A DNA stretch of 64,000 nt from Semisulcospira habei (taxonomy: Eukaryota; Mollusca; Gastropoda; Semisulcospiridae), in the NCBI GenBank assembly GCA_036245525.1, contig BTPG01000004.1, positions 207,890,899 through 207,954,898 on the forward strand, given 5' to 3'. The notes under the pieces were generated by a model that saw nothing but the letters and a program-made list of their open reading frames with translations, searched no databases and had not been told where the DNA came from. Position 1 is the first letter of the stretch. Each line of letters starts with the position of its first letter. A program made the position numbers and the translations under genes. Below are positions 42,500-51,849 of this stretch, piece after piece.

Positions 42500-44640
42500 T
42501 CTTAACGACTGCTGGGCATGACCCACGGCCTTGCAGGCCAAACGAAAGTGCGAGAAAGAGCGGGACGTCGGCCAGATATCCTTGTGAGACTCCTGAGGAG
42601 CCAAAAAGCAAAGGACCGCCGATGGGAGCCTGTCGGAGTTGGGACTTCACAGACGAAGGTAACCACACACAAGCCTCGCAGTACAGCATCCCGCCGGATT
42701 AAATCGCAATTTATGGCAGCAGCCATCGCGTTGGTAGAGGCGTGGTAAGATGCCCGGTTCGCCACAATGGCCAAAGAATGCACCTCTCAAAGCGGAGCGG
42801 TAGACGGAGAGTCCCAATTGTCCGCCAGAGCGCGAACGCGAGGTCCAGGAAACCCGAACATGCAAGTGAATTGTGAATCAGGATAACAGTCTTATCAACA
42901 CCCCAAGGAACCTGAGAAAAGGTGGCGCGGCGACCACCCGCCTGAAAATCTACGGCGGCATCTAGCGAGGGTAAAGGGCACGAAAACGCCTGAGAGTGAC
43001 CGGCATACTAGCTCTGGCGAAACCGGATATCGATGCCCTCCGACCATCTGGCATCGGAAAAGAAGACAGAGTCCTTCACATGGGCAAGAGGCAACTGCGG
43101 CAAAAAAGGCGTCCGCGAGATCGCGAAAGCTGGGTGGTTGCGGGAGAGATTTAAGGCGCTTAGGTGGAAGGGTAGCATCCGCCGAAGCCTTCCTCTTAAT
43201 AGGAGGAGTGGGTGGACAGACTTCCGGAGGAAGAAAATGGAGGATGAGGCCCGTGGCTGCGTCGATCGTCCGCCGCGTCTCAATGCCCGGATCTACGCGA
43301 GAAGAGGATTCCGAACCGGCGGGTGGAGAGTCCGCGGGCAGGGAAAGCTGGGATGCGGAAGGGTGCCCAAAAACTCCGAAAGTGGAGGCAGAATCGGCAG
43401 GATGAAGACTGAGGACGTCGTCGTCCATAGCTGCCGACACTCGTCGAGGTAGAATTTGTGGAATATTGAAGCGTGAGTGACTTTCGCGAGCCGCATAACT
43501 GTCCATGTGATATGGCAATGCCAGAGGAAACGGCTGTGAACAGGAGTACGGAGAACTCCGCCGAAGTGTGAGCGAGGAGTGCCTGCGCAAACGTCCCCAA
43601 GTGTGCGAACTGTCCACGGAAGAAGCAGAAGATGAAAAAGGAGAATACCGACACCTCACAGGGGAGGGACTGTATCGTCTGTTCTCATGAAGTGGTTGGC
43701 GGTGCGCATCGTGGCGTAAGAAACCTGTTAACGGGACCGCTCCCGGCCCGGGACACAAAGATCACGGCTGTGGCGCAGAGGGGAAGGCGGAACGGTATGA
43801 CGCAAATCAACCCATCCGATAGGGGAGCGCCGCGGGCGAAGCGAGACCAAAGAAGCGCAAGAAACAGGGTGGCCATGTTCCGTCCGATTCCGAGGGTGAC
43901 CACGCAATTAATGTCCTGGGGGAAGGAGACCAGGGTGTTGCCATCGGACGAGAGTGGAGAGATCGTCGCCGAGAGGGCCGATCGTCTGAACGATGGATGC
44001 GCGGTGACCGGCTACGAGCCGGGGCGCAAGGAGACACAGGAAGCCCCACAGCGCCGTGTAAAGAGTCGTGATGTGACGACCTATGGCGACGCTTAGGCAC
44101 AAAGGTGCAGGTGGGCAAGGCCACACCTGGCTGGTCGGTAACCGCGCCAGGGCCAGTCGGGGGCCGGTGTCTCATCCCCTGAGGGAGAGGGGAAGTCGCC
44201 GTGAGGGACCCATCTCTGTAGAGCGGGTGCGCGGGACAGAAATGAAACTGCGCTCCATAGAGCAGGAGCGCATGGAATCGTAAAGGAACTTACCTCCCAC
44301 AGCAGAAGGGACAGCGTCCGTCGCCTTTGATCGGGAGTGCGGTGTGAGGGAGCGACCGGAGTCCGAGAGCGCTGAGAAAAACCGTTGACTGCGTCCGAGT
44401 TGGGCGGGGACGGTGGAACTGGCGCAGCATTGGAAGGGGCGGGGCGCTTGCGGCGATAGAAACTCCGAAAAGTTGGGACCAATGGTCCTCTTCCCAAAAG
44501 GTGCAAGTAGCACAGGTATTATCCGATGCGCAGCCCGAGCAAGGAAGGCAGCGTAGATGTAAATCGCTGGGCCACTGGGAGTCACCGCAGGTGGGGCAAG
44601 TTTTAAGCTGGTGACTGCAACAAGGAATGGACCCGGGCCC
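42500..44640 (-). pseudogene. ORF1 (gag-like) of DIRS C
   Basis: The complete Cys-rich cassette lies at 44,602-44,505: C-x2-C, GDSQWPSD, CLPCSGCASD, C-x2-C, with all seven cysteines as in E, followed by WEEDHWSQL. Ser/Arg-rich sequence, the DDVLSLHPADSAS and PPEVCPPTPPIKRKA motifs and KSLPQPPSFRDLADAFF follow to about 43,080. The C-terminal domain (ANRASYHAS, NCDLIRRDAVL) lies in other frames to 42,500. Frameshifts near 44,280 and 43,070 break it. Confidence 0.7.
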
Positions 44641-44757
44641 ACGTTTCTAAGTACACAACCGTTGTAACCGACTGTCAGAGATGAAGTAGAAAAGAATAGC
44701 CAAAACGCTGTAATTCCACGGAAATTGCCCCAGTAGGTTTGCAATCGCCGGGCGTAA

Positions 44758-45090
44758 AAAAGGCTTAAAACAGTCTCAACCCCACCCTAAAACATTAAGT
44801 GTTGCATATCAGCAGATTCATCATTGAATATACTAGCTATCCATGTAAAAATAAACTGAGAAAAAGAAAACAGAAAAAAATTATTTTAGTGTAAAAGTGA
44901 GTTTATTGCAAAAATGTTCACATACCTTGTGTTCAAATACATTATTTCAATAGAAGGATCCAAAATCACTGCAGCATATATGCCTGTAAAATATACACAC
45001 TTCTATTTTCTGCCTAATAAAAAAAGAATGAATGAAATCCATCATGTGGTTTAAAAACTACACATTTTCTATTGACGCAAGGAATAAAAT
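44758..45090. other. AT-rich spacer between DIRS C and E
   Basis: Unique AT-rich PRRC2 intron sequence. Together with 51,523 onward it is the target into which E inserted. Confidence 0.5.
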
Positions 45091-45325
45091 ATTAATTTTT
45101 CTTTAAAATATATTTTTTCGAAAAATACTTACCGATGACATTACTGTCTGGAAGTGTCAACTACTTACCCAATTTTAGCCTAAGAACTTGTTGTGTTCCT
45201 ACACAACCCGGGAGGCACTCGGGGAACCCTAACTAGGGCTGAGAGTAGCCTCCCTTCCTTGCCCAAAAACGTGCATTCACCACGTGGCCCAATCACAATC
45301 AGTCAGTGATACTTAGCTTACCAGC
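45091..45325 (+). repeat. Left inverted terminal repeat of DIRS E
   Basis: ATTAATTTTTCTTTAAAAT, then a TATTTTTTCGAAAAATA palindrome, ACTTACCGATGACATTAC, and ACCCGGGAGGCACTCGGGG. The inverted copy is at 51,315-51,522. Confidence 0.92.
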
Positions 45326-45356
45326 GGCAAGCGGGGCAGGTGGGAGGGTCCTCCGA

Positions 45357-45450
45357 GTAATGTCATCGGTAAGTATTTTTCGAAAAAATATATTTTAAAG
45401 AAAAATTAATTTGTTTCTTCAAAAACATTACCGATGACATTACTGTCTGG
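45357..45450. repeat. Internal complementary region of DIRS E
   Basis: GTAATGTCATCGGTAAGT...AAAGAAAAATTAAT (left edge complement) is fused to TTGTTTCTTCAAAAACATT (right edge complement), with GACATTAC at both outer sides. Confidence 0.93.
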
Positions 45451-45562
45451 AAGAATGGCGAAAAGGTGGAGGGTGCCGCGCCCAAGTTACCGCCATAAAG
45501 GGCATACGACAGAGCCACACACCCATTCGCCAAACTCCCGATAATTTTAGCTAAGTGCGTAC

Positions 45563-46639
45563 CTACGGCGCTTCCGGCGCCGGGAGGGAGTGTTGCGCTG
45601 CGGCGATGTCCCCCACCAGTGCGAGGTTGTCTCGCTGGCCTGACAGATCCCTGAGGTAAAAGCGGGCGAAGGTGGATTCTGCCCGCCAGCCCACTGCGGC
45701 CACGATGTCTCGAACAGCACAACTGCGATCGAATGCGACGCTCGCGGCCATGGCTCGTACCTCATGTGCGCGTATCTTGAGCCTCTTTGCAACTGCTGGG
45801 GAAAGGTCCTGATAGGCTGACCTGATGACCCAGCGAAGCCAAGAAGAAATCGTTTGCGCTGATATGTCTTCTCTGCTATGTGCTAAGGGTAGAAAGAGGC
45901 GTGATCGTCCTCGGCGGACGGGTTTGGTACGTCGTAAATATACACGAAGAGCGCGCACAGGATCCTGTTGCCTGGTCTCCCGAGTAAAACTTGCATCTTT
46001 CAGCGGCCTAATGGTAATCACTGGGGGCGCAGTCAAGGGAGACCTAGTCTTGGCGAGGAAGGCAGGGTCTGTGAGTAGCTGTACAGAACCGTCTGCCCGG
46101 AATTGGAGGCAGGCAGGACTTGCCGACATCGCATGTAGCTCGCTTACTCTAGCCGCGGTGGCCAGTGCCAACAGAAAACATGTTTTTCGTGTCACATCCG
46201 AGAACTTAGCGAGGGAAAGCGGTTCGAACCTGTCCGAGTTCAGCCACGTCAGGACCCAAGGGAGGTCCCATCTTGGAATCAGTGAGCGGGGAACCGGACG
46301 CTGCAGGCCGAAGTGTGCCATCAGGTCTGCAAGGTCTTTGTTTTCGCCAGGGTCTGGGTGGCCGAGGTGACGGTAAGTGTCTGCAATCATAGACAGATAT
46401 CCTCGGATCGTGATGGGGGCTAGGCCTTGGTCTCCAAAGAGCCAGAGGAAGAAGTCAGCGAGCTGTGAAGGAGTCAACTCCGTGGGCATAAGGTGTCGGT
46501 CAGTGCACCAGGATTGGAATACTCGCCACTTTCCCTCATAAACACGTCTGGTCGAGGGTCTACGGGCTGAAGCGATAGCTGCCACTGCTGCACTCGAGAA
46601 GCCTCTAGCGGTGAGGGCTTGCCGCACAATCTCCAGGCG
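45563..46639 (-). CDS. DIRS tyrosine recombinase, open frame
   Basis: About 358 residues counted from RLEIVRQALTARGF (46,639) to the stop at 45,563. Residues 15-100 form the helical core-binding domain (RRPSTRRVYEGKW, LADFFLWLFGD). The catalytic domain carries box I Arg (TAARVSELHAM, about 164), box II His-x-x-Arg (RAHEVRAM, about 292-295), a GW in place of the usual GH (about 317-318) and the nucleophilic Tyr in FARFYLRDL (about 328). The enzyme would recombine circular cDNA into the genome. No clear initiating Met lies at the N-terminus; the frame is open far upstream and overlaps the RT ORF, so start or frameshift expression is unresolved. Confidence 0.85.
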   Translation of the reverse strand, partial: RLEIVRQALTARGFSSAAVAAIASARRPSTRRVYEGKWRVFQSWCTDRHLMPTELTPSQLADFFLWLFGDQGLAPITIRGYLSMIADTYRHLGHPDPGENKDLADLMAHFGLQRPVPRSLIPRWDLPWVLTWLNSDRFEPLSLAKFSDVTRKTCFLLALATAARVSELHAMSASPACLQFRADGSVQLLTDPAFLAKTRSPLTAPPVITIRPLKDASFTRETRQQDPVRALRVYLRRTKPVRRGRSRLFLPLAHSREDISAQTISSWLRWVIRSAYQDLSPAVAKRLKIRAHEVRAMAASVAFDRSCAVRDIVAAVGWRAESTFARFYLRDLSGQRDNLALVGDIAAAQHSLPAPEAP

Positions 46640-48480
46640 TGAAGGAGAAGTCGCTCTGGGCACGGGTGGAAAAGAGGCTGGCGGGGCTGCTTGAGCATTG
46701 TCCTCGAGGTGGGCAGGCAAAGCGGAGGGCCCGTGGCGAGACTGATTAGATCGGTAGTCCAAGACCTGTTCCAGGAGAATGGGGCTACCAGTAACATGAC
46801 CGTGTTGCAACCTCTGAGCTTGAGGAGGACTTTGGGAACGAGGACCGTCGGGGGATAAGCGTAAGCGATGAGACCGTCCCACGGAATGGAGAGCGCGTCG
46901 ACTGCCCAGGCTAGGGGGTCTGGAATCGGTGAGACGAAGAGGGGAAGCTGGCGATTCCACCTCGTGGCAAAGAGGTCCATCATGGGAGTTTCCCAGTGAG
47001 CACAGATCATCTGAAAGATGTCTGGGTGAAGCGTCCATTCCGTGTGAAGTAATTGTCCGCGCCGAGATAGTGAGTCCGCCAACACGTTCAGGTGACCGGG
47101 GATGTGTCGAGCTCGGAGGGATAGTCCTCGGTCCTCGCACCAGCGCATCAATTGATAGAGTAGAATGCATAGCTCGGGAGAGTGAGTACCGCCCTGCTTC
47201 TGAATGTAAGAAACGACTGTGGTGTTGTCCGAAAGGACTAGGATCTCCTGGTGGCGAATGTGCATTTCCCATTTGATGAGGGCTTGCCAAACCGCTTGTA
47301 GCTCTAGCCAGTTGATGTGTCTGTTTGCTAGATCTGGAGACCAGAGGCCGGATGTTGAGAGGAAACTCGGTAGCAAATGTGCACCCCAGCCGGTGAGACT
47401 TGCGTCCACGCAAAGTGAGAGCTGAGGAGGCGGGGAGGCTAGAGGAACTCCGACAGCGAGCCATGAAGTGTCTGTCCAACGTTGCAGATGTGGGCGAAGG
47501 ATCTGAGTCACAGGTACCGGCGCGTCTAAGTCGCCGGAGGACGGACGCCAATGAAGCAGCAGGTGTAATTGAAGCGGCCGGGAGTAAAGACGACCGAGGG
47601 GAAGGAGATCCGCCGCTGCATACATCAAGCCGAGGAGCTGAAGCCAAACTCTGGCGGGGACCGATTCCGCCTGTGCTACCTGGGCGGCCAAGGAGGCTAA
47701 CTTGTGGATCCGAGGCTCCGGCAAACTCACTCTGTTGAGGTCGGTCGCAAATTTCATGCCGAGATGAATAAATCGTTGAGATGGAGATAGGTCCGACTTG
47801 CCTGTGTTTACCAGGAACCCCAAACGCGACAGCAACAGGAGCAAAAAATCTCTGTCCGTCCGCAGGGTGCTTATCGATTGATTCCGCAGGAAGAGGTCGT
47901 CCAAATAGTTGGAGGTTGGACTGGACGACGACTGCCTGGTCTTGGCGACGACAGCATCCATAATGCGAGTAAAAGCCCACGGGCTGATGTTGAGACCAAA
48001 CGGAAGGGCTCGAAACTGGTAGATCACCCCGTCGAACGCGAATCAGAGATACCGCCTGGAAGCCGGGTGTATGAGGACATGGAGATATGCATCGGATAGG
48101 TCCAGGCTGACAGCGAAGTCCCTCGGTTGTACAGCGGCCCGAAGGGTCCTGGAGGTTTCCATGCGAAAAGTGGGAGCTATGATAAACTTGTTTAGTGCTG
48201 ATAGATCGATAATTGGGCGCCACTTGTTGCCCGGCTTGGGAACCACAAAAAGTCGGCTGTAAAATGCTGGTGAGTCGATATGATGCACTACCTCTGTGGC
48301 GGCCTTCTGTAGAAGCGATTCGACCTCTTCCATACGGGAGAGCGTCTCAGAGGCGGGGGAGAACGAAAAGAAATTGAGAGTCCGTCGGTGATGGTGGCGA
48401 GTACCCAGGGGTCGTCTGGAAGTAGCAACCTCCACATGTCGCTGAAAAGAGTGAGCCTCCCGCCGACAGGAGGTCCCGGA
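46474..48480 (-). pseudogene. RT-RNase H-methyltransferase-like ORF of DIRS E
   Basis: The N-terminal RT part (48,435-48,046) has SPAFYSRLFVVPKPGNKW, IDLSALNKFI and SLDLSDAYLHV. It then meets TGA (48,043-48,045) where relatives have CGA, an Arg. The frame continues 48,027-46,474: PFGLNISPW, NYLDDLFLRN (active site), then RNase H with Asp in LCVDAS, Glu in NWLELQAV, Asp in LVLSDN, and HIPGHLNVLADSLSRR. The methyltransferase-like region follows (PDPLAWAVDALSIPW, AYAYPP, LLVAPFSWNRSWTTDLI). Apart from the stop, and a frame change near 48,350 against F, the domains look intact. Confidence 0.85.
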
Positions 48481-48510
48481 GCAGAAGGCGGGGGCTGGAA
48501 CGGGGACGAG

Positions 48511-50890
48511 TCAGGGAGCCCGCCCGCGCCCACGGCGGCGGGCAGACCTGGGCCAAGCGGGGACAGAGGTCCTAACTGGTCTAGCACGGCCGAAGGCGGG
48601 GAACCGCCGGGACGTCTTGGCGGAAGCTGGAGTGAAGGATGAAGCGGGTCTGGAAGTCCGCAGGGCGCGACCCACGGCCTTGCGGGCGGAGTGAAAGCGT
48701 GAGGCTGTAACACGGCTGGGCCAGCGGTCCGGATTGCCGTCCTTCACCTTCTGCCAGGTGTCACCGAAGAGGAGTGGTCCACCAAGGGGGGCACGACGCA
48801 GCTGTGTCTTCAGATCGGGAGGCATACCGCGACAGGCGAGTAAGACTGCATCACGACGCATGAGGTCACAGTTGGATGCTGCCGCCATTGTGTTGACCGA
48901 TGAGTGATACGCTGCCCGGTTTGCCGCAACTCCGAGGGCGAGAAGGTCACCAAGTAAGGGTGTAAGCGATGGTTGCCAAGCGTCCTCGATGCGACGGATT
49001 AAACCTTGAGTGAGAAGCTCTAGAAAACCAGCACAGGCCAAGGAGTTCCGCACTAGTGATGCCGTCTTATCCAACCCACGAGGGAGGGTGTGTTTCAGCT
49101 GATTGGTACCGCCAAGCTGGGATATCGATTGAGGGTCCAACGATGGAAGCTGACAGTTAAAGGACTGTGAATGTCCCGCATACCAGGATTGGCGGAAGGA
49201 GATGTCTAGGTCAGCCGGCCACTTGCGATCAGAGAAGAAAAGATACTCCTGGGAATCTGTCTGTAGGTAAGCGGAAAAGGAATCTCTCAAATCCTTAAAA
49301 CCAGGGGGCTACGGTAAAGACTTGAACCTCTTCTGTGGACGGCCAGAGTCGACAAAGGCAGACACCTTCCTCGAGTGGGGGCGACTGGGGACACGCGTCA
49401 TCGGGCAGTGCAGCCGTGATGAGTCGAGCTGCTTCATCAATGCCGAGAAGCGTTTCCGTGCGTGACGTAGAAGGGAGTCTAGGGGATGCAGTATCATCCG
49501 ACACCGTATAGTGAGACGAGGAGCTGTCCACACCGAGTAGGCCCGAAACTGAATCCTCCGGGAGAAGACTAAGAGTCTCCTCATCCCGCGTAGGGAGCGA
49601 AGTCCGGTGAGGATTGACGTTGGTGGATATCGGTCGAGCCACGTCACGACGAGAGAAGGTAGCTGCCGGAGAGCATCGCATCCTCTGGTGTTGATGTGTA
49701 GCCGTCGGCGAGCATCGCGTCCGCTGGTGTGGGTGAGGCGGGGGTGGGGGCAAAACGCGACCAGGAGACGGGGACCTGGAGTGAGCCATGCGCCTGTCCC
49801 GGTTGGAGCGACTGCGAGAACAGGAGCGGCTGCGAAGATGGGAGTGGCGGCGACGACGGGAGTGACTGCGACGACGCGGACGACTGCGACGATGTAACTG
49901 GGAAGAGGTGAAGCTCGGGTCCGAAGCTCGCGAAGGAGACGAACACAACAAGGACGCTGGTTGGAAGTTGTGACGGCCGTTGCGTAGCATATCAGGTTGC
50001 TTCCTCCGATCGTAAGTAGCTGCGCCAAAGCATCTAGAATTGCTGGCCGAATGAGAGATGTGAGGACTGTTGGAAGACCTAAGCTGTTTAGACACGTGTC
50101 TCGGCTGACCTACCTCCATAAGGTAGGCACTCTGCCCTAGTGCGGTCTCTCCGTAAGAGTCAGCGGGCGTATCCTTGCGAGACCTCTCAGGACTGACGGA
50201 CAAATGATGGCGTGGATCGCGTCTCTGTAGGCTTGCCTCCGTATGGCGAGCACTCTGCCCTTGTGCTGTCTCTCCATAAGAGTCAGCGGGCGTATCCTTG
50301 CGAGACCTCTTAGGACTGACGGACAAATGACGGCGTGGATCGCGTCTCTGTAGGCTTGCCTCCGTATGGCGAGCACTCTGCCCTCGTGCTGTCTCTCCGC
50401 AAGAGTCAGCGGGCGTATCCTTGCGAGACCTCTCAGGACTGACGGACAAATGACGGCGTGGATCGCGTCTCCGTAGGCTTGCCGCCGTATGGCGAGCACT
50501 CTGCCCTCGTGCTGTCTCTCCGTAAGAGTCAGCGGGCTTAGATCGAGTGTGAGTCACAGAAGATGCAGTCCTGTGTGAAGAGCTAAACTCATGTGTCCCA
50601 CGTGTCGTCCGATCCCCCAGGTCAGATCGAGAGTGTTTAGTTAAAACGCCGGGAATGGTCGGGGGTTCCAAAAAGGACTGCCGGTCCGTAACCGGAGTCG
50701 GGCGCTCGCGCCGGTAAAATTTCCACAACTGGGACCAAACTTGTTCAGGCCAGGTTACACAAATCTCGCAAGAATGGTCCGACGCGCATCCCATACAAGG
50801 AAGGCATAACTTGTGCTTATCGCTAGGCCATTGGAAATCTCCGCACTGCGGGCAAGTAAGGACTTGGTTACTGTAACATAAATCAGACAT
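48511..50890 (-). pseudogene. ORF1 (gag-like) of DIRS E
   Basis: Starts at ATG 50,890 (MSDLCYSNQVL), followed by the Cys-rich cassette at 50,862-50,767: C-x2-C-x12-C-x2-C-x2-C-x5-C-x2-C, including CGDFQWPSD and GCASD, then WPEQVWSQLWKFYRR. A 41-residue unit is repeated in frame about four times (50,530-50,060). Arg/Ser-rich RSHSRRRRHS sequence and RLITAALPDDACPQSP follow. A frameshift near 49,380 and TAG in FKSLP-stop-PPGFKDL (about 49,309; CAG in relatives) precede the C-terminal domain (LVRNSLACAGFLE, ANRAAYHSS, PLGGPLLFGDTW). A structural protein, probably RNA-binding. Confidence 0.8.
50060..50535 (-). repeat. 123-bp in-frame tandem repeat in DIRS E ORF1
   Basis: AGTCAGCGGG recurs at 50,158, 50,281, 50,404 and 50,527, exactly 123 bases apart, so each unit is 41 codons. 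The units differ at only a few positions. The peptide unit contains RSRKDTPADS, GQSARHT and RRDPR, adding clusters of basic and Ser residues. Confidence 0.92.
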
Positions 50891-51314
50891 GACTATCGAC
50901 CGGGCGCAGGCACGACGAAGCCCCGCCAACGAAACACGAGAGATCGGCGCGAATCTATACGATCGAAGCGTAGCCACAAATTGAAGCCACAAACCGAAGC
51001 AGGCACCCGGTCCGGGGCCAGCCAAGGGCTGGGGCCGATATGTTACCTCTCCTGAGATGCGGGGACGGGAAGAGATACATCCATGGCGTCCAAGGCACAC
51101 GAAGAAGGTAAAAAATCCCAAGTAGATCCACGCTGAATAGAGCACAACACAACCACAGCAGGGAGCGTCGGGAAGAAAACACCGAGTTTCCGATGGAAGA
51201 AGAACAGTTAGAATTCCGGTAGTGACGTACGAAGTCCAGAAGAACAAGTAGACTAAGACGACCGGCCCTTTAAGAACCGGTAAATTTCCTAGGCTAAAAC
51301 ACGTCTGCTCACAA

Positions 51315-51522
51315 GAGCTAAGTATCGATGACTGATTGTGATTGGGCCACGTGGTGAATGCCCGTTTTTGGGCAAAGAAGGGAGGCTACTCTCAGCCCTA
51401 GTTAGGGTTCCCCGAGTGCCTCCCGGGTTGTGTAGGAACACAACAAGTTCTTAGGCTAAAATTGGGTAAGTAGTTGACACTTCCAGACAGTAATGTCATC
51501 GGTAATGTTTTTGAAGAAACAA
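51315..51522 (-). repeat. Right inverted terminal repeat of DIRS E (5' end of the element)
   Basis: Inverted copy of the left ITR, ending TAATGTTTTTGAAGAAACAA. Confidence 0.92.
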
Positions 51523-51757
51523 TGTCACGTTGCCAGCCATCTTGAAAGCCAGGAAAATCATTGTTGTCTTCCTCACTATCGCCGAAAATTTGACGAACTA
51601 AATCACTCAACTCATCGTAAAGTTGTACATCTCGAATCTCCACCAACTCTTCATCTTCCCCTAATATGTTGTCGTCAGGATCTAATTCAAAATCGCCGCT
51701 TGTATCGCTCACGTCCTCTCTCTCACCTGGCTCGGCCATCATGCTCGATGTATTCAC
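51523..51757 (-). pseudogene. Acidic ORF start interrupted by DIRS E
   Basis: A minus-strand frame from ATG near 51,757 reads MNTSSMMAEPGEREDVSDTS and stays strongly Asp/Glu-rich through ELVEIRDVQLYDELSDLV to NDFPGFQDGWQRD. There it runs straight into the DIRS E terminus. Across E (45,090 leftward) the same frame would go on only a few codons. Composition and the FxGF-like ending recall the acidic N-terminus of piggyBac-type transposases, but this is not established; an unknown host exon is the alternative. Confidence 0.35.
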
Positions 51758-51849
51758 TCTAACACTCGGCGAAAATTAGCGTAAAAAAGGCTTACAACTT
51801 CCGGAAAATTCTCGGTCGGAACTGGGAAAAGTGCACATATTTCGATGAC

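Larger units (their letters stand above)
37910..44757 (-). mobile_element. DIRS-like retrotransposon C, 5'-truncated and heavily interrupted
   Basis: The left ITR begins ATGTGTTTTTCTTTAAAAT at 37,910, and an internal complementary region lies at 38,182-38,259. Recombinase, methyltransferase-like, RNase H, RT and ORF1 pieces follow to the right. Homology to fragment C' ends near 44,757 (GCAATCGCCGGGCG), so the 5' ITR is missing. A LINE tail interrupts the recombinase and a hAT-like element interrupts RNase H. Its ITR (CTCTATCCTCCGGATAGCC) is distinct from A, B/E and D/F. Confidence 0.85.
45091..51522 (-). mobile_element. DIRS-like retrotransposon E, best-preserved copy
   Basis: A 6,432-bp element with ITRs 45,091-45,325 and 51,315-51,522 and an internal complementary region at 45,357-45,450. 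From right to left: leader, ORF1 from ATG 50,890, RT-RNase H-methyltransferase-like ORF, and a recombinase ORF overlapping it by about 166 bases in another frame. The lesions I can see are a frameshift near 49,380 and a TAG in ORF1, a deletion-type frame change near 48,350 and a TGA at 48,043-48,045 in RT. The recombinase frame has none. No target-site duplication, as expected for recombinase-driven integration. Confidence 0.93.

Noticed and set aside
41328..42689. 453-codon minus-strand frame in DIRS C
   Set aside because: It mixes out-of-frame RT sequence with a correct RNase H segment, joined by the GC-rich deletion area; not a single protein.
45563..48223. 886-codon frame taken as one protein
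   Set aside because: Only the last ~358 codons are recombinase. The upstream part is the RT/RNase H gene read in the wrong frame.
50060..50535. CRISPR-like or satellite array
   Set aside because: Direct in-frame 123-bp coding repeats within ORF1, with no variable spacers.
45091..51522. Endogenous retrovirus or LTR retrotransposon
   Set aside because: Terminal repeats are inverted, no protease or DDE integrase is seen, and a tyrosine recombinase is present: a DIRS element.
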